Shown: piece by piece, positions 26,835 through 35,437 of the stretch | Position numbering within the stretch: position 1 is the first letter of the stretch | How the letters are laid out: every line of letters begins with the position of its first letter | DNA from: Amazonocrinis nigriterrae CENA67 | GTDB taxonomy: Bacteria; Cyanobacteriota; Cyanobacteriia; Cyanobacteriales; Nostocaceae | Direction: 5' to 3' | DNA: 64,000 bases | NCBI RefSeq assembly: GCF_016056305.1 | Contig: NZ_JAECZC010000009.1 | Location: forward strand, 1 to 64,000 | The notes under the pieces: generated by a model | The model's database searches: none | Seen by the model: the letters and a program-made list of their open reading frames with translations, nothing else | Told to the model about the DNA's origin: nothing | Program-made: the position numbers and the translations under genes

Positions 26835-27551
26835 ATGGCAAAAAAAATATCACGCCGTTTGCAGGCGTTACAAGCAAAAGTAGAAGATAGGGATTATAAC
26901 CCTTTAGATGCTTTAAACCTTCTCAAAGAGACAGCAACAGCTAAATTCCCCGAAGCCGCTGAAGCACACATCCGGCTGGGAATTGACCCAAAATATACAG
27001 ACCAACAATTACGGACAACAGTAGCACTGCCCAAAGGTACAGGACAGGTCGTGCGGGTAGCTGTAATTGCCAGAGGTGAAAAAGTAACAGAAGCATCCAA
27101 TGCTGGTGCGGATATAGCTGGTTCCGAAGAACTGATTGACCAAATTCAAAAAGGCTTCATGGAGTTCGATAAGCTAATTGCCACACCAGATGTGATGCCT
27201 CAAGTGGCAAAACTAGGTAAATTGCTAGGCCCTCGTGGTTTGATGCCATCGCCCAAGGGTGGAACCGTGACCTTTGACTTAGCAAGTGCGATCGCAGAAT
27301 TCAAAGCTGGTAAATTAGAATTCCGGGCTGATCGGACTGGTATAGTTCATGTTATGTTTGGTAAGGCATCCTTCTCGCCTGAAGATTTGTTGGTAAACTT
27401 GAAGGCGTTGCAAGAAACGATTGACCGTAACCGTCCTTCAGGAGCTAAAGGTCGTTATTGGCGTACAGTATATGTGTCTGCCACTATGGGGCCATCGATT
27501 AGAGTCGATATCAGCGCCCTACGCGATTTAAAACTGACTGAAGCAGCGTAA
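26835..27551 (+). CDS. rplA: 50S ribosomal protein L1
   Basis: A 238-residue L1 of the ribosomal L1 stalk. Conserved regions include [50 protein letters not shown] and [19 protein letters not shown] ribosome binding site CAGGAGAAAAAA lies just before the ATG. L1 often represses its own operon by binding a leader site; no such site was identified with confidence here. Confidence 0.98.
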   Translation: MAKKISRRLQALQAKVEDRDYNPLDALNLLKETATAKFPEAAEAHIRLGIDPKYTDQQLRTTVALPKGTGQVVRVAVIARGEKVTEASNAGADIAGSEELIDQIQKGFMEFDKLIATPDVMPQVAKLGKLLGPRGLMPSPKGGTVTFDLASAIAEFKAGKLEFRADRTGIVHVMFGKASFSPEDLLVNLKALQETIDRNRPSGAKGRYWRTVYVSATMGPSIRVDISALRDLKLTEAA

Positions 27552-27552
27552 T

Positions 27553-27645
27553 GAAAGTTAAGAGTTAGAAGTTAGGAGTTATGAGTTATAAATTTTATTC
27601 TTAACTTCTCACTATTCACTCCTAACTCCTAACTAACTTTAATTG
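27553..27645. repeat. Facing heptamer arrays between rplA and the L10 leader
   Basis: GAGTTAG/AAGTTAG units at 27555-27590 face CTAACTC/CTAACTT-type units at 27605-27640, able to pair with each other. They separate rplA from the rplJ leader. Confidence 0.7.
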
Positions 27646-27649
27646 AATA

Positions 27650-27800
27650 GCTAAAGCCGGAGACAGCAGGTGCTAATAGCTTAATATCCTGCCTAGGTTA
27701 GAACTCTCATTGCCTGAACATCACCTATAAAGGTGTGGTTATGGCATGAAGAATTACTGCTAGACCCCGGCTAAGATAGCTGGGGTTTGTTGTTTTGGGT
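27650..27800 (+). promoter_or_regulatory. Ribosomal protein L10 leader with attenuator
   Basis: An RNA leader upstream of rplJ. The segment GCCGGAGACAGCAGG, then GCTTAATATCCTGCC with GCAGG (27666-27670) pairing CCTGC (27688-27692), matches the conserved core of L10 leaders, where the L10(L12)4 complex binds to regulate its own synthesis. Downstream, CCCCGGCTA-aga-TAGCTGGGG (27765-27785) followed by TTTGTTGTTTT is a clear intrinsic terminator that can act as the attenuator. rplJ starts 62 bases later. Confidence 0.82.
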
Positions 27801-27861
27801 CGGTCAGAACAAGATGCACAAGTAGGGAATCGATGATTTTGCCCTTGGAGGTGAAACAAGC

Positions 27862-28413
27862 ATGGGTAGAACGATAGAAGACAAAAAAGAGATAGTAGCT
27901 GACCTAAAAGAAACTTTGAATGAGTCAACTTTGGCACTGGTAATTGATTACCAGGGGCTAACTGTTGCTGAAATCACTGATTTACGGCGGCGGCTGCGTC
28001 CGAGTGGTGCTGTTTGTAAGGTGACCAAGAACACCCTGATGGGTATTGCTATTGAGGGTCAGGAAAAATGGCAACCACTATCAGAATTACTAAAAGGTTC
28101 CTCGGCATTTTTGCTGGTAAAAGAGGATTTTTCATCTGCAATTAAAGCTTATCAAGACTTCCAAAAAGCTACCAAGAAGACAGAACTTCGTGGTGGCGTT
28201 ATGGAAGGTCGCCTGCTCAAAGAACCTGATGTCAAGGCTTTAGGAGACTTGCCATCTAAAGAACAACTCATGGGTCAAATTGCTGGAGCCATCAACGCCT
28301 TGGCTACCAAGATTGCCGTGGGTATCAACGAAGTTCCTGGTTCTCTGGCTCGTGCCTTGCAAGCTGTGGCTGAGGGAGAAAAAGGCGGTAGCGCTGAAAG
28401 CGCTGGCGAATAG
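27862..28413 (+). CDS. rplJ: 50S ribosomal protein L10
   Basis: A 183-residue L10 that anchors the L7/L12 dimers of the ribosomal stalk. The N-terminal RNA-binding part has [17 protein letters not shown] and [17 protein letters not shown]; the C-terminal helix (residues about 135-175) is the L12 docking region. The ATG at 27862 follows GGAGGTG at good distance. Its expression is predicted to be controlled by the leader at 27650-27800. Confidence 0.98.
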   Translation: MGRTIEDKKEIVADLKETLNESTLALVIDYQGLTVAEITDLRRRLRPSGAVCKVTKNTLMGIAIEGQEKWQPLSELLKGSSAFLLVKEDFSSAIKAYQDFQKATKKTELRGGVMEGRLLKEPDVKALGDLPSKEQLMGQIAGAINALATKIAVGINEVPGSLARALQAVAEGEKGGSAESAGE

Positions 28414-28424
28414 ACTAAGCGATT

Positions 28425-28485
28425 CGGTCAATAGTCAAGAGTCAATGGTCAACTGACAACTGACAACTGACCACTGACAAATAAT
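28425..28485. repeat. Heptamer array between rplJ and rplL
   Basis: GTCAATA/GTCAAGA/GTCAATG units and then AACTGAC units in 7-base phase fill most of the 98-base gap between rplJ and rplL. Confidence 0.75.
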
Positions 28486-28511
28486 TAATCAAAATTACAG
28501 GAGTTAGATCA

Positions 28512-28904
28512 ATGTCTGCTGCAACCGATAATATTTTGGAACAATTGAAAAACTTGACTTTGCTGGAAGCTGCTGAATTAGTCAAGCAAATTGAAGAAGC
28601 TTTTGGCGTGAGTGCTGCTGCACCCGTAGGCGTAGCAATAGCTGCTCCTACTGGTGGTGGTGCTGCTGCTGCTGAACCAGTAGAAGAGAAGACCGAATTT
28701 GACGTGATTCTCGAATCTGTCCCTGCTGATAAGAAGATTGCTGTACTGAAGATTGTACGGGAATTAACTGGTTTGGGTCTGAAAGAAGCGAAAGACTTGG
28801 TGGAAGCTGCACCCAAGCCAGTTAAGGAAGGTCTTCCCAAGGATGCTGCTGAAGATGCTAAGAAACGCATCGAAGAAGCTGGTGGTACAGTCACTGTGAA
28901 ATAG
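28512..28904 (+). CDS. rplL: 50S ribosomal protein L7/L12
   Basis: A 130-residue L7/L12. The N-terminal dimerisation domain has [25 protein letters not shown], followed by an Ala/Pro/Gly hinge and the C-terminal domain [49 protein letters not shown] that binds elongation factors. TACAGGAG precedes the ATG. It is the last gene of the operon and is followed by a strong terminator. Confidence 0.98.
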   Translation: MSAATDNILEQLKNLTLLEAAELVKQIEEAFGVSAAAPVGVAIAAPTGGGAAAAEPVEEKTEFDVILESVPADKKIAVLKIVRELTGLGLKEAKDLVEAAPKPVKEGLPKDAAEDAKKRIEEAGGTVTVK

Positions 28905-28931
28905 TCCAAATTACATTAGTAGTACTAATTG

Positions 28932-28960
28932 AAAAAGGAGCCTTATTTAGGCTCCTTTTT
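28932..28960 (+). terminator. Intrinsic terminator of the ribosomal protein operon
   Basis: AAAAAGGAGCC-ttattta-GGCTCCTTTTT: an 11-base perfect inverted repeat whose 3' arm ends in a T-run, 28 bases after the rplL stop. Confidence 0.92.
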
Positions 28961-29612
28961 ATTATGCTGTAGGCGCAATTCATGAATTTTCCCTACATTA
29001 AAAAAAGGGTTGCGGCTATATAAGTAAATTAACTCTGAAAAACGCCAAATAAAGTTTTAGCGATGACTTTGCTTGTCAGCATGAAGCTCGCTTTGCACAT
29101 TTCACGTTTAATGGGTTTAGCTACTTATTTCCAAGTTGATGAACTAATGATTTTGGATTTGTGTTTAATCTTCAAGAATTAGCTTGATATCTACCTATTT
29201 TTATTTTATGTTCTTAACGAAGTAACGAAAATACATAATAAATCAAAAATATTGCACAAAAAAATAATTGAATGAATAATTCATATGATAGTTATTTATT
29301 TACTTTGACTTAACTTAATCTTCATCTTTAACCCATAGAATAGTAATTTGATAATTGCATAAGCTGACAATATCTCTATCAAGTTTTGCTTTAGTAATTG
29401 AGTTTATTATTGCCTTCATCTCAGCCCATTTAAGCTAAGTTTGACTTGCTTAAACAAAGGTAGTAATACTAATTAATAATTCGTTCTTAAGACATTACAA
29501 TATTAGATACAGGGGCTTTAGTATATGCTATTTTCTTGATTAAAAAATGGAATAATTATTGATGACAAAAAGATGCGATCGCCCTTCACTTCATCAACTC
29601 TTGGCTGCTAGG
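28961..29612. other. AT-rich intergenic region without a recognisable gene
   Basis: About 650 bases between the rplL terminator and the convergent kinase gene. The only open frame of note is a 39-codon stretch from 29063 that lacks a ribosome binding site and resembles nothing I recognise. A HIP1 site lies near 29576. Confidence 0.5.
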
Positions 29613-31400
29613 TTAACATTGTTTAGCTGACGACGGACTCACAAAATCATGTAAGTCTGCATCCCAAATACTAATGTAAATAAAGTCACATTGCTGGCGG
29701 ACAATTTGACCCTTGACTGAGCCTTGGGTAAAAGTAAAGTTGTCTAACTGCCTCTGTTGTATCTGTTGCAGACCTTGTTTAATTTCTCCAGTAGCTTGCC
29801 CACCCAACATACCATTGATAGTAACCTGCATTACCTGTGGGTCTACTGATTGGGCAAAAGCAACTTCAGTTTGCCGCAAAACTCCAGATTGACGGTCAAA
29901 TAAATAACCAAGGTCGATTTGATTAGGCACTAACTTGTATGTGACAGCACGAGTCTTACCCCAAACGCCTTTTAAATCTCTTTTTGGCTTTCCAAGTGTA
30001 GCCTCTACTGTGCTTCTTGCTGTACCTGTGGGAAATGCTGGAACGCTTACTCCAGTGGTTTTTGGCTGCTGCGGCTTTGACTGGGGTGTTGAACGGGTTT
30101 CTGGTGTGGGAACTCCAGCAGTTTGATTCTCTGTGGGCTGTTGTGGTGCTGAAACGACTGGGGGTTTAGGGGTATCTAAAGTTACAGGGTTCCTCTCTGG
30201 CTGTGGTGTCGAGGCTTCTGAAGGATTGGGTTCTGCTTGGCGCTTTACAGGAGTAGAATTTTCTTGCTGCTGTGGTAGTGAAGTAGGTTTAACTGAAGAT
30301 GGGGAAGGTTGGGAAGAAATAGACAAACTAGGAGTTGCCAAAGATTCTGGTGATGGGGTGGAAATCCTAGCAGTGGTTGTTTGAGACTGTTCTTGACCGA
30401 TGATTTTAGCGATCGCAACCCCAGCAATTAAACCACCAACCACTAAACTGCCAATAACCAAAGCAGGCTTTTGCCAGTTGCTTGCGGGTATTGTCTGGGG
30501 AGAATATAAAGCTTGAGTTTGCCGGGTCGATGGGGCTATGGTATTGGCTCTAGTAGATGGCTGTGTAGAAATATCACCAACAGACTTTAAAGCATACAGC
30601 ATTTTACTAGCAGTACTATAGCGATCGCCTGCATGGGGTTTAATTGCCTGATTGAGTACCATCGCCAGATGAGGCGAAACATAAGGGGCGTGATTCTGCC
30701 AAATGATTTCCCCTGTTTGCTGGTTAGTTTGTAATTCTTGTGGGTATTTGCCTGTGAGTAGGTAAATTGCCGTCAAGCCTAAACTGTAGATGTCAGTAGC
30801 GTAAACTGGTCGTCCTACGGCTTGTTCGCTAGGCATATATCCAGGTGTACCAATGACGAGCGATCGCGTCAACATTCCTGGACTACTGACCACTGACCGT
30901 ATGGTTTCTTTAACCGCCCCAAAATCAATTAAAACTGGCTTATTATCAACAGACCGGAGAATAATATTATCTGGCTTGATATCTCGGTGAATGATGCCCT
31001 TACTATGGACATAATCCAAGACTGATAGCAGACTCAAGAGAATTTCCTGAACTACAGCTTCACTCTTATATCCTTGAGTTTCCACAATATTTCTCAGAGT
31101 TTGACCGTAAATCCATTCTTGAACCAGGTAAAACTGCCCATTCTCCGAAAAATAGGCGTAAAGTTTGGGAATTTGGTCACTACTTTCGCCTAAATACTCT
31201 AAAGTTGCAGCTTCTCTCTCAAATCGCTGCTGAATAATTTGGTAGGTTTGTGGATCATTGGCCATAGGTTTAAGTTGCTTGATCACACAGCGACGACGAG
31301 AAGGCATGTGTGTATCTTCTGCCAGAAAGGTTTCACCAAACCCGCCAGCACCAAGTACCTCGATAATTTTATAGCGATTGTTCAGCAGCGTTGTTGTCAT
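29613..31400 (-). CDS. Membrane-anchored serine/threonine protein kinase (Hanks type)
   Basis: A 595-residue protein. The N-terminal kinase domain (about 9-275) has the glycine loop GAGGFGETF, Lys41 (VIKQL), the catalytic HRDIKPDN (138-145) and DFG (159-161), so it should be active. A single membrane span at about 312-334 is followed by a Pro/Thr/Ser/Gln-rich linker (about 340-460) and a C-terminal globular domain beginning near TGVSVPAFPTGTARSTVEATLGKP that is probably extracytoplasmic. It would sense an external or periplasmic signal and phosphorylate cytosolic targets. The start MTTTLLNNRYKIIEVLG is standard for cyanobacterial kinases of this class. No partner phosphatase is nearby. Confidence 0.94.
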   Translation of the reverse strand: MTTTLLNNRYKIIEVLGAGGFGETFLAEDTHMPSRRRCVIKQLKPMANDPQTYQIIQQRFEREAATLEYLGESSDQIPKLYAYFSENGQFYLVQEWIYGQTLRNIVETQGYKSEAVVQEILLSLLSVLDYVHSKGIIHRDIKPDNIILRSVDNKPVLIDFGAVKETIRSVVSSPGMLTRSLVIGTPGYMPSEQAVGRPVYATDIYSLGLTAIYLLTGKYPQELQTNQQTGEIIWQNHAPYVSPHLAMVLNQAIKPHAGDRYSTASKMLYALKSVGDISTQPSTRANTIAPSTRQTQALYSPQTIPASNWQKPALVIGSLVVGGLIAGVAIAKIIGQEQSQTTTARISTPSPESLATPSLSISSQPSPSSVKPTSLPQQQENSTPVKRQAEPNPSEASTPQPERNPVTLDTPKPPVVSAPQQPTENQTAGVPTPETRSTPQSKPQQPKTTGVSVPAFPTGTARSTVEATLGKPKRDLKGVWGKTRAVTYKLVPNQIDLGYLFDRQSGVLRQTEVAFAQSVDPQVMQVTINGMLGGQATGEIKQGLQQIQQRQLDNFTFTQGSVKGQIVRQQCDFIYISIWDADLHDFVSPSSAKQC

Positions 31401-31610
31401 GAGAATTTACAAGCCTAGACACGCAGTGGCTTGTCGTAAGACATCGCCTTTCCCAATTTACATCTATATTCTTAATCTTGGGCTTAACCTGCGACATCTG
31501 ATGATAATATTCTCTGCTTTGTTGTCACCTGGAGCAAGAATTGTGATGATGAATAATCGATATATTACAATACGGTTCAGTTAGGCTGAAACTTTTTGCC
31601 AAAGTCAATT

Positions 31611-31850
31611 TTTTGAACGAACCGTCCTCCGGGTTCAGCAGTTCGCAATCGACGCAAAGCGGAGGCACTCCGTTGGACGGGTTTCCCGGCTTGAAGGAAG
31701 TGCCGTCCAAGACTGCGACTGCTTCACCAAGGACGCCAAGGACGTAAAGAGAAGAAAGAAAAGGAACAAATGCTCAACCACTCCTTCCTGCTCTAAGATT
31801 ACCTATCTTTTCTTTCTCTGCGACTCTGCGTCTCTGCGTGAGATTCAATT
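31611..31850. repeat. Dispersed Nostoc-type repeat and GCGTCTCTGCG short repeat
   Basis: Contains AACCGTCCTCCGGGTTCAGC and ATCGACGCAAAGCGG, whose reverse complement closely matches 59836-59866, so it belongs to a dispersed family with inverted copies. The end (31818-31847) carries the short GCGACTCTGCGTCTCTGCGT repeat also found near 15590. Confidence 0.6.
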
Positions 31851-31851
31851 C

Positions 31852-33522
31852 TCAAAATGGCGTTTTTGCCTGTAAATAGAGCATATTACCTAACTGTGGA
31901 TGCTGAAAGCGAAGTTCTCTTGCGTGTAAATGTAATCGATTGGCAATGGCACGACATCCATAAAGGCGATCGCCTAAAATAGTTACGCCGAGTCCTTGCA
32001 CATCAGCAGCATGAACTCTGATTTGATGGGTACGTCCTGTCAATGGCATAAACTCTACACGAGTATAATTTCCTTCTCTCGCCATCACCCTGAAGTTTGT
32101 CAAGCTAGGCTTACCGCGTTGCCAATCAACTTGTTGATAAGGGCGATTTTGCGGATCTCCCCACAGTGGCAATTCAATTACACCTTTGTCAGTTGTTACA
32201 GCACCAGCAAGTATAGCCTCATAAACTTTGTGAACCTGACGCTGCTGAAACTGCCGATTGAGGTGACTATGAGTCAAGCGATCGCGAGCTAACACAAGAA
32301 TACCAGAAGTTTCTTGATCTAACCGATGCACAGGCATAAGTGCCATGCCATCGGGTAACAGATGACGCAATCGACTGAGAACACTATCTTGACTGTCACG
32401 ATAACGACCAGGGACGGATAGTAGACCAGCGGGTTTATTGATAGCAATCAACCATTCATCTTCATAAATAATGGGTAAACTCATTTCTCCCCCTTCCCTC
32501 GTAGGGAAGGGGGTAGGGGGGTTAGGTCGAAATCCCGACAGCAGAAACCCCATGATTGGCTGACATCGTTCTGGACAAGCGCCATAAAACTCTCCTTGAA
32601 CTTTAGCTTGATTCATTGAAGACGGCCCCCACCAAAACTCTGCCATTGCTAGAGGTTTGAGATTATGAGTTGCTGCGTAGTGTAGTAACTTAGGGGCACA
32701 ACAATATCCTGTACCAGTAGGTATTGAGCCTGATGGCATCAATTGTTGTAGCGATCGCGATTCTCCTAAAAAATTCGTCAGAGAGTAAGCAGCGTGCATT
32801 TGAGTCTGCAATTGACAGGATATTTCTTGACGCCGCTGTTTCAGTTCCTGCATCCGTGCATCAGCTGCTACAATCAACTGCTTTAGCAGGTGTAATGCTT
32901 CATCCCGTCGGCGTTTGAGTTGTCGCCGTTCAATACCATACTGACGGCTTTCTGCATCCAGTTGTTCAAGTGCAGTAGTGAGTGCTGTTCCTGTAAGTAT
33001 TTCAGAGAGTAATTGACGTTTTTCATGTCGTTGATGTTTGCAATGTTGATGGCGATCGCTCATTGCTTGCAACTGCTGCTGAAATTCCTCAGACAAAGTT
33101 TTGTATTGCTGGCGTTCTGGAAGTAGCTTGAGGGTAATGAGTTCATACTTGATTGCATCCAGTTCAGCCAAAGTACGAGCTTCTTGTAAAGCAACTTCGT
33201 CTCGTCCAGGAATTGGTGGCACCCAACCCTCAACTATACTGTAACCATTCAGAAGACCGGAAAATGCTTTTAATATCCGTTGTTCTCCAGTAGCCAGTTC
33301 TACCAGCAATACCCCATACATCTTGCCTTCACGAGAATAACGCTCATCTGTGGCAAGCTTTTGCATTAAACTATGAGCGATCGCTTCTACCAAAGGTGTA
33401 CGGGGTAGTTTTACCAGTTCACCACTTTGAGGACAAAACCCTTGATAATAATAGCGAGGAGATAAGTTGTCAATGACACAATTGTAGTCAAGAAAATCTG
33501 AAAGCGGATGAAGAACCACCAT
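31852..33522 (-). CDS. RluA family pseudouridine synthase with long N-terminal extension
   Basis: A 556-residue protein. The C-terminal part (from about residue 345) is an RluA-type synthase that isomerises specific uridines in rRNA or tRNA. It has HRLDQETSGILVLAR with catalytic Asp402 and the end motif TGRTHQIRVHAADVQGLGVTILGDRLYG. The first 340 residues are an unusual extension: a conserved-looking N-terminal segment, then a charged, Gln-rich coiled coil (about 100-240), and then a segment with FWWGPSSMNQAKVQGEFYGACPERCQPIM. Between the extension and the synthase, the residues NPPTPFPTREGG are encoded by a palindromic repeat inserted in the gene (32486-32526). Long forms of this kind occur in cyanobacteria; the role of the extension is unknown. 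Confidence 0.9.
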   Translation of the reverse strand: MVVLHPLSDFLDYNCVIDNLSPRYYYQGFCPQSGELVKLPRTPLVEAIAHSLMQKLATDERYSREGKMYGVLLVELATGEQRILKAFSGLLNGYSIVEGWVPPIPGRDEVALQEARTLAELDAIKYELITLKLLPERQQYKTLSEEFQQQLQAMSDRHQHCKHQRHEKRQLLSEILTGTALTTALEQLDAESRQYGIERRQLKRRRDEALHLLKQLIVAADARMQELKQRRQEISCQLQTQMHAAYSLTNFLGESRSLQQLMPSGSIPTGTGYCCAPKLLHYAATHNLKPLAMAEFWWGPSSMNQAKVQGEFYGACPERCQPIMGFLLSGFRPNPPTPFPTREGGEMSLPIIYEDEWLIAINKPAGLLSVPGRYRDSQDSVLSRLRHLLPDGMALMPVHRLDQETSGILVLARDRLTHSHLNRQFQQRQVHKVYEAILAGAVTTDKGVIELPLWGDPQNRPYQQVDWQRGKPSLTNFRVMAREGNYTRVEFMPLTGRTHQIRVHAADVQGLGVTILGDRLYGCRAIANRLHLHARELRFQHPQLGNMLYLQAKTPF

Positions 33523-33730
33523 ATAAGGCTGATTTTTATATCTAGCTGAAATTGATTTTGAAATTTTTGTGTTTTAAGTTATTACTAGCATAATACCTAC
33601 TTCTTGTTTTTAAGATTCAACAGTTTTATCAAAATTACAATTTTTATCTTCAGTTTCACCAGCTTCTTTTATTATCAATTTAAAATTTATAAACATAAAT
33701 GAAAGTGTGATTGTGCTTGAATTTTTTATT

Positions 33731-34645
33731 TTAATCTTCTTTTGCTCTTGTTTTCAGCAAAAAATTAACAATATCGGTATGTCCTGCAAGTTTTGCAAGG
33801 CTTAATGCTGTATCTACTCTATTATCTTTCCCATCAATTTTTGCACCATATCTAATTAATAATTGAACACTGTTTATACTACCTGCATTAGCAACTGCCA
33901 TGAGCGCATTTCTACCTTCATTTGTTTTTGCATTAATATCTGCACCCATCTCAAGTAAAAGTTTAATTACAGTAATCTGATTTTCATCTGTTGTAAGTGA
34001 GGTAAATGTTGGATATCTCGCAAGACTCGTTCCTTCTGCTGCCGCAATTAGTGGAGTTTTTTGCTCATCTTCTGTTTTGCAGTTTACATCAGCTCCATGC
34101 TTGAGCAACAACTTAACTACAGGTATATGACCCCAGAAAGCTGATGGAACAAGGGCCGGAGTTCCATCACTACCAATAGCGTTGACATTTACTCCTTGCC
34201 TGATTGCAGCCAGAACTGCATTGCTATCTCCTATTGCAGCAGATGCTATAAAATCTTCTGTAAAATTATCATCTGCTCTTTGACGATACACCAAACCTTT
34301 AGGCAGTATCTCTTGAGCTTCCTGTCTTAAATCAAAGGAAGTTAGAGGTGCAAGATAATCAAAAATTTCCTGTAGTCCCCAGTAAGCAGCTTTCCATATA
34401 GCCGAAAGTCCACTGTTATCTTGAGCGTTAACATCTGCTCCAGCTTCAACAAGCATACGAACAACATTAATATCTCCTGCACGTACTGCTTCCATGAGAG
34501 AAGTCTGCTCGTCATCAAGTCGGATATTAATGTTAATTCTATTTTGAATCAATTGTTTTAAACTACTTGTATCACCTTTTTTCAGTGCAGTTTCAAGTGC
34601 CTTCCCAAGCAAATATTTTTGCTTAAAATTTGATGTATCCTGCAT
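33731..34645 (-). CDS. Ankyrin repeat protein
   Basis: A 304-residue protein built from about seven ankyrin repeats, with clear consensus segments such as QTSLMEAVRAGDINVVRMLVEAGADVNAQDNSG, GHIPVVKLLLKHGADVNCK, ITVIKLLLEMGADINAKTNEGRNALM and NSVQLLIRYGAKIDGKDN. It has no signal peptide or catalytic domain. Its role should be protein binding; the partner is unknown. The ATG at 34645 is at the beginning of the first helix. It is flanked by AT-rich non-coding sequence on both sides. Confidence 0.9.
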   Translation of the reverse strand: MQDTSNFKQKYLLGKALETALKKGDTSSLKQLIQNRININIRLDDEQTSLMEAVRAGDINVVRMLVEAGADVNAQDNSGLSAIWKAAYWGLQEIFDYLAPLTSFDLRQEAQEILPKGLVYRQRADDNFTEDFIASAAIGDSNAVLAAIRQGVNVNAIGSDGTPALVPSAFWGHIPVVKLLLKHGADVNCKTEDEQKTPLIAAAEGTSLARYPTFTSLTTDENQITVIKLLLEMGADINAKTNEGRNALMAVANAGSINSVQLLIRYGAKIDGKDNRVDTALSLAKLAGHTDIVNFLLKTRAKED

Positions 34646-35437
34646 TTACTTATATCCTTTAAAAGGTATAGTTATCCAACAAGATTTACAATCTTCCCAC
34701 TACTCATTGAGATAGTGGCTGTTTGGGTAATCATTTATATCAATTTCCCCAAGAGAATCTAGATAATCTCCCAACTTGATTTCTATCTCCAACTGTGGAA
34801 TTCAAACTTGTTGAGTTACCTTAAATTGTCCATGTAGAAAACACAAAATCAAACAAGCATTTTTACTCACAGTAGCTTGATACTGGGGAAGTTGTCTAAT
34901 TCATGTTTAATCCATTCATAGTTCATAGGTATATAATGCTTAAGCTATTATTTTATCAATCACAACAGAAATGTAGCGATCGCCCTCAACTTATACTGTG
35001 TATATTTAAATTAACTTAGATGCCTAATACTAATTTCCCCAAATTAAGTTACAGATACAAACAATGTTACATAGATAAAATCTAACTTTCCTAATTAGGA
35101 ATTATGAATTAGCATGACAGCAAGCTACTTTGTATCTATGTAATTAGATTAAACTGACACAAATGTGATACAACCAAAATTACTATATAAGTAAGTTCTA
35201 CTGTACTAGAGAAAACTTACGATCCAGTATAAATACAGAGTTTTACTATAAGTAGTATATTTATTCTTAAATTCAGCTTTTGCCCTTAACTACAGCTTTG
35301 TAAGGCACTAATGAGCTACTATCTACGTCAATATTGATATTGGTGTGCTAAATCTGCTTCAGTTTATGTGAGGCAAAATTTTGATGCGTTGCATTCAATG
35401 GAAAAGTACTAACTAACCAATTTTCTAGTAAGCAAAA
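34646..35437. other. Long AT-rich divergent intergenic region
   Basis: About 790 bases with no convincing gene. An 11-base inverted repeat, TTACATAGATA (35067-35077) and TATCTATGTAA (35143-35153), encloses about 65 bases containing the smaller palindrome CCTAATTAGG. It could be a regulatory or repeat remnant. A HIP1-like site lies at 34978. Confidence 0.45.

Noticed and set aside
29063-29182. 39-codon open frame after the rplL terminator
   Set aside because: No ribosome binding site, no recognisable motif and ordinary AT-rich context; insufficient support for a gene.
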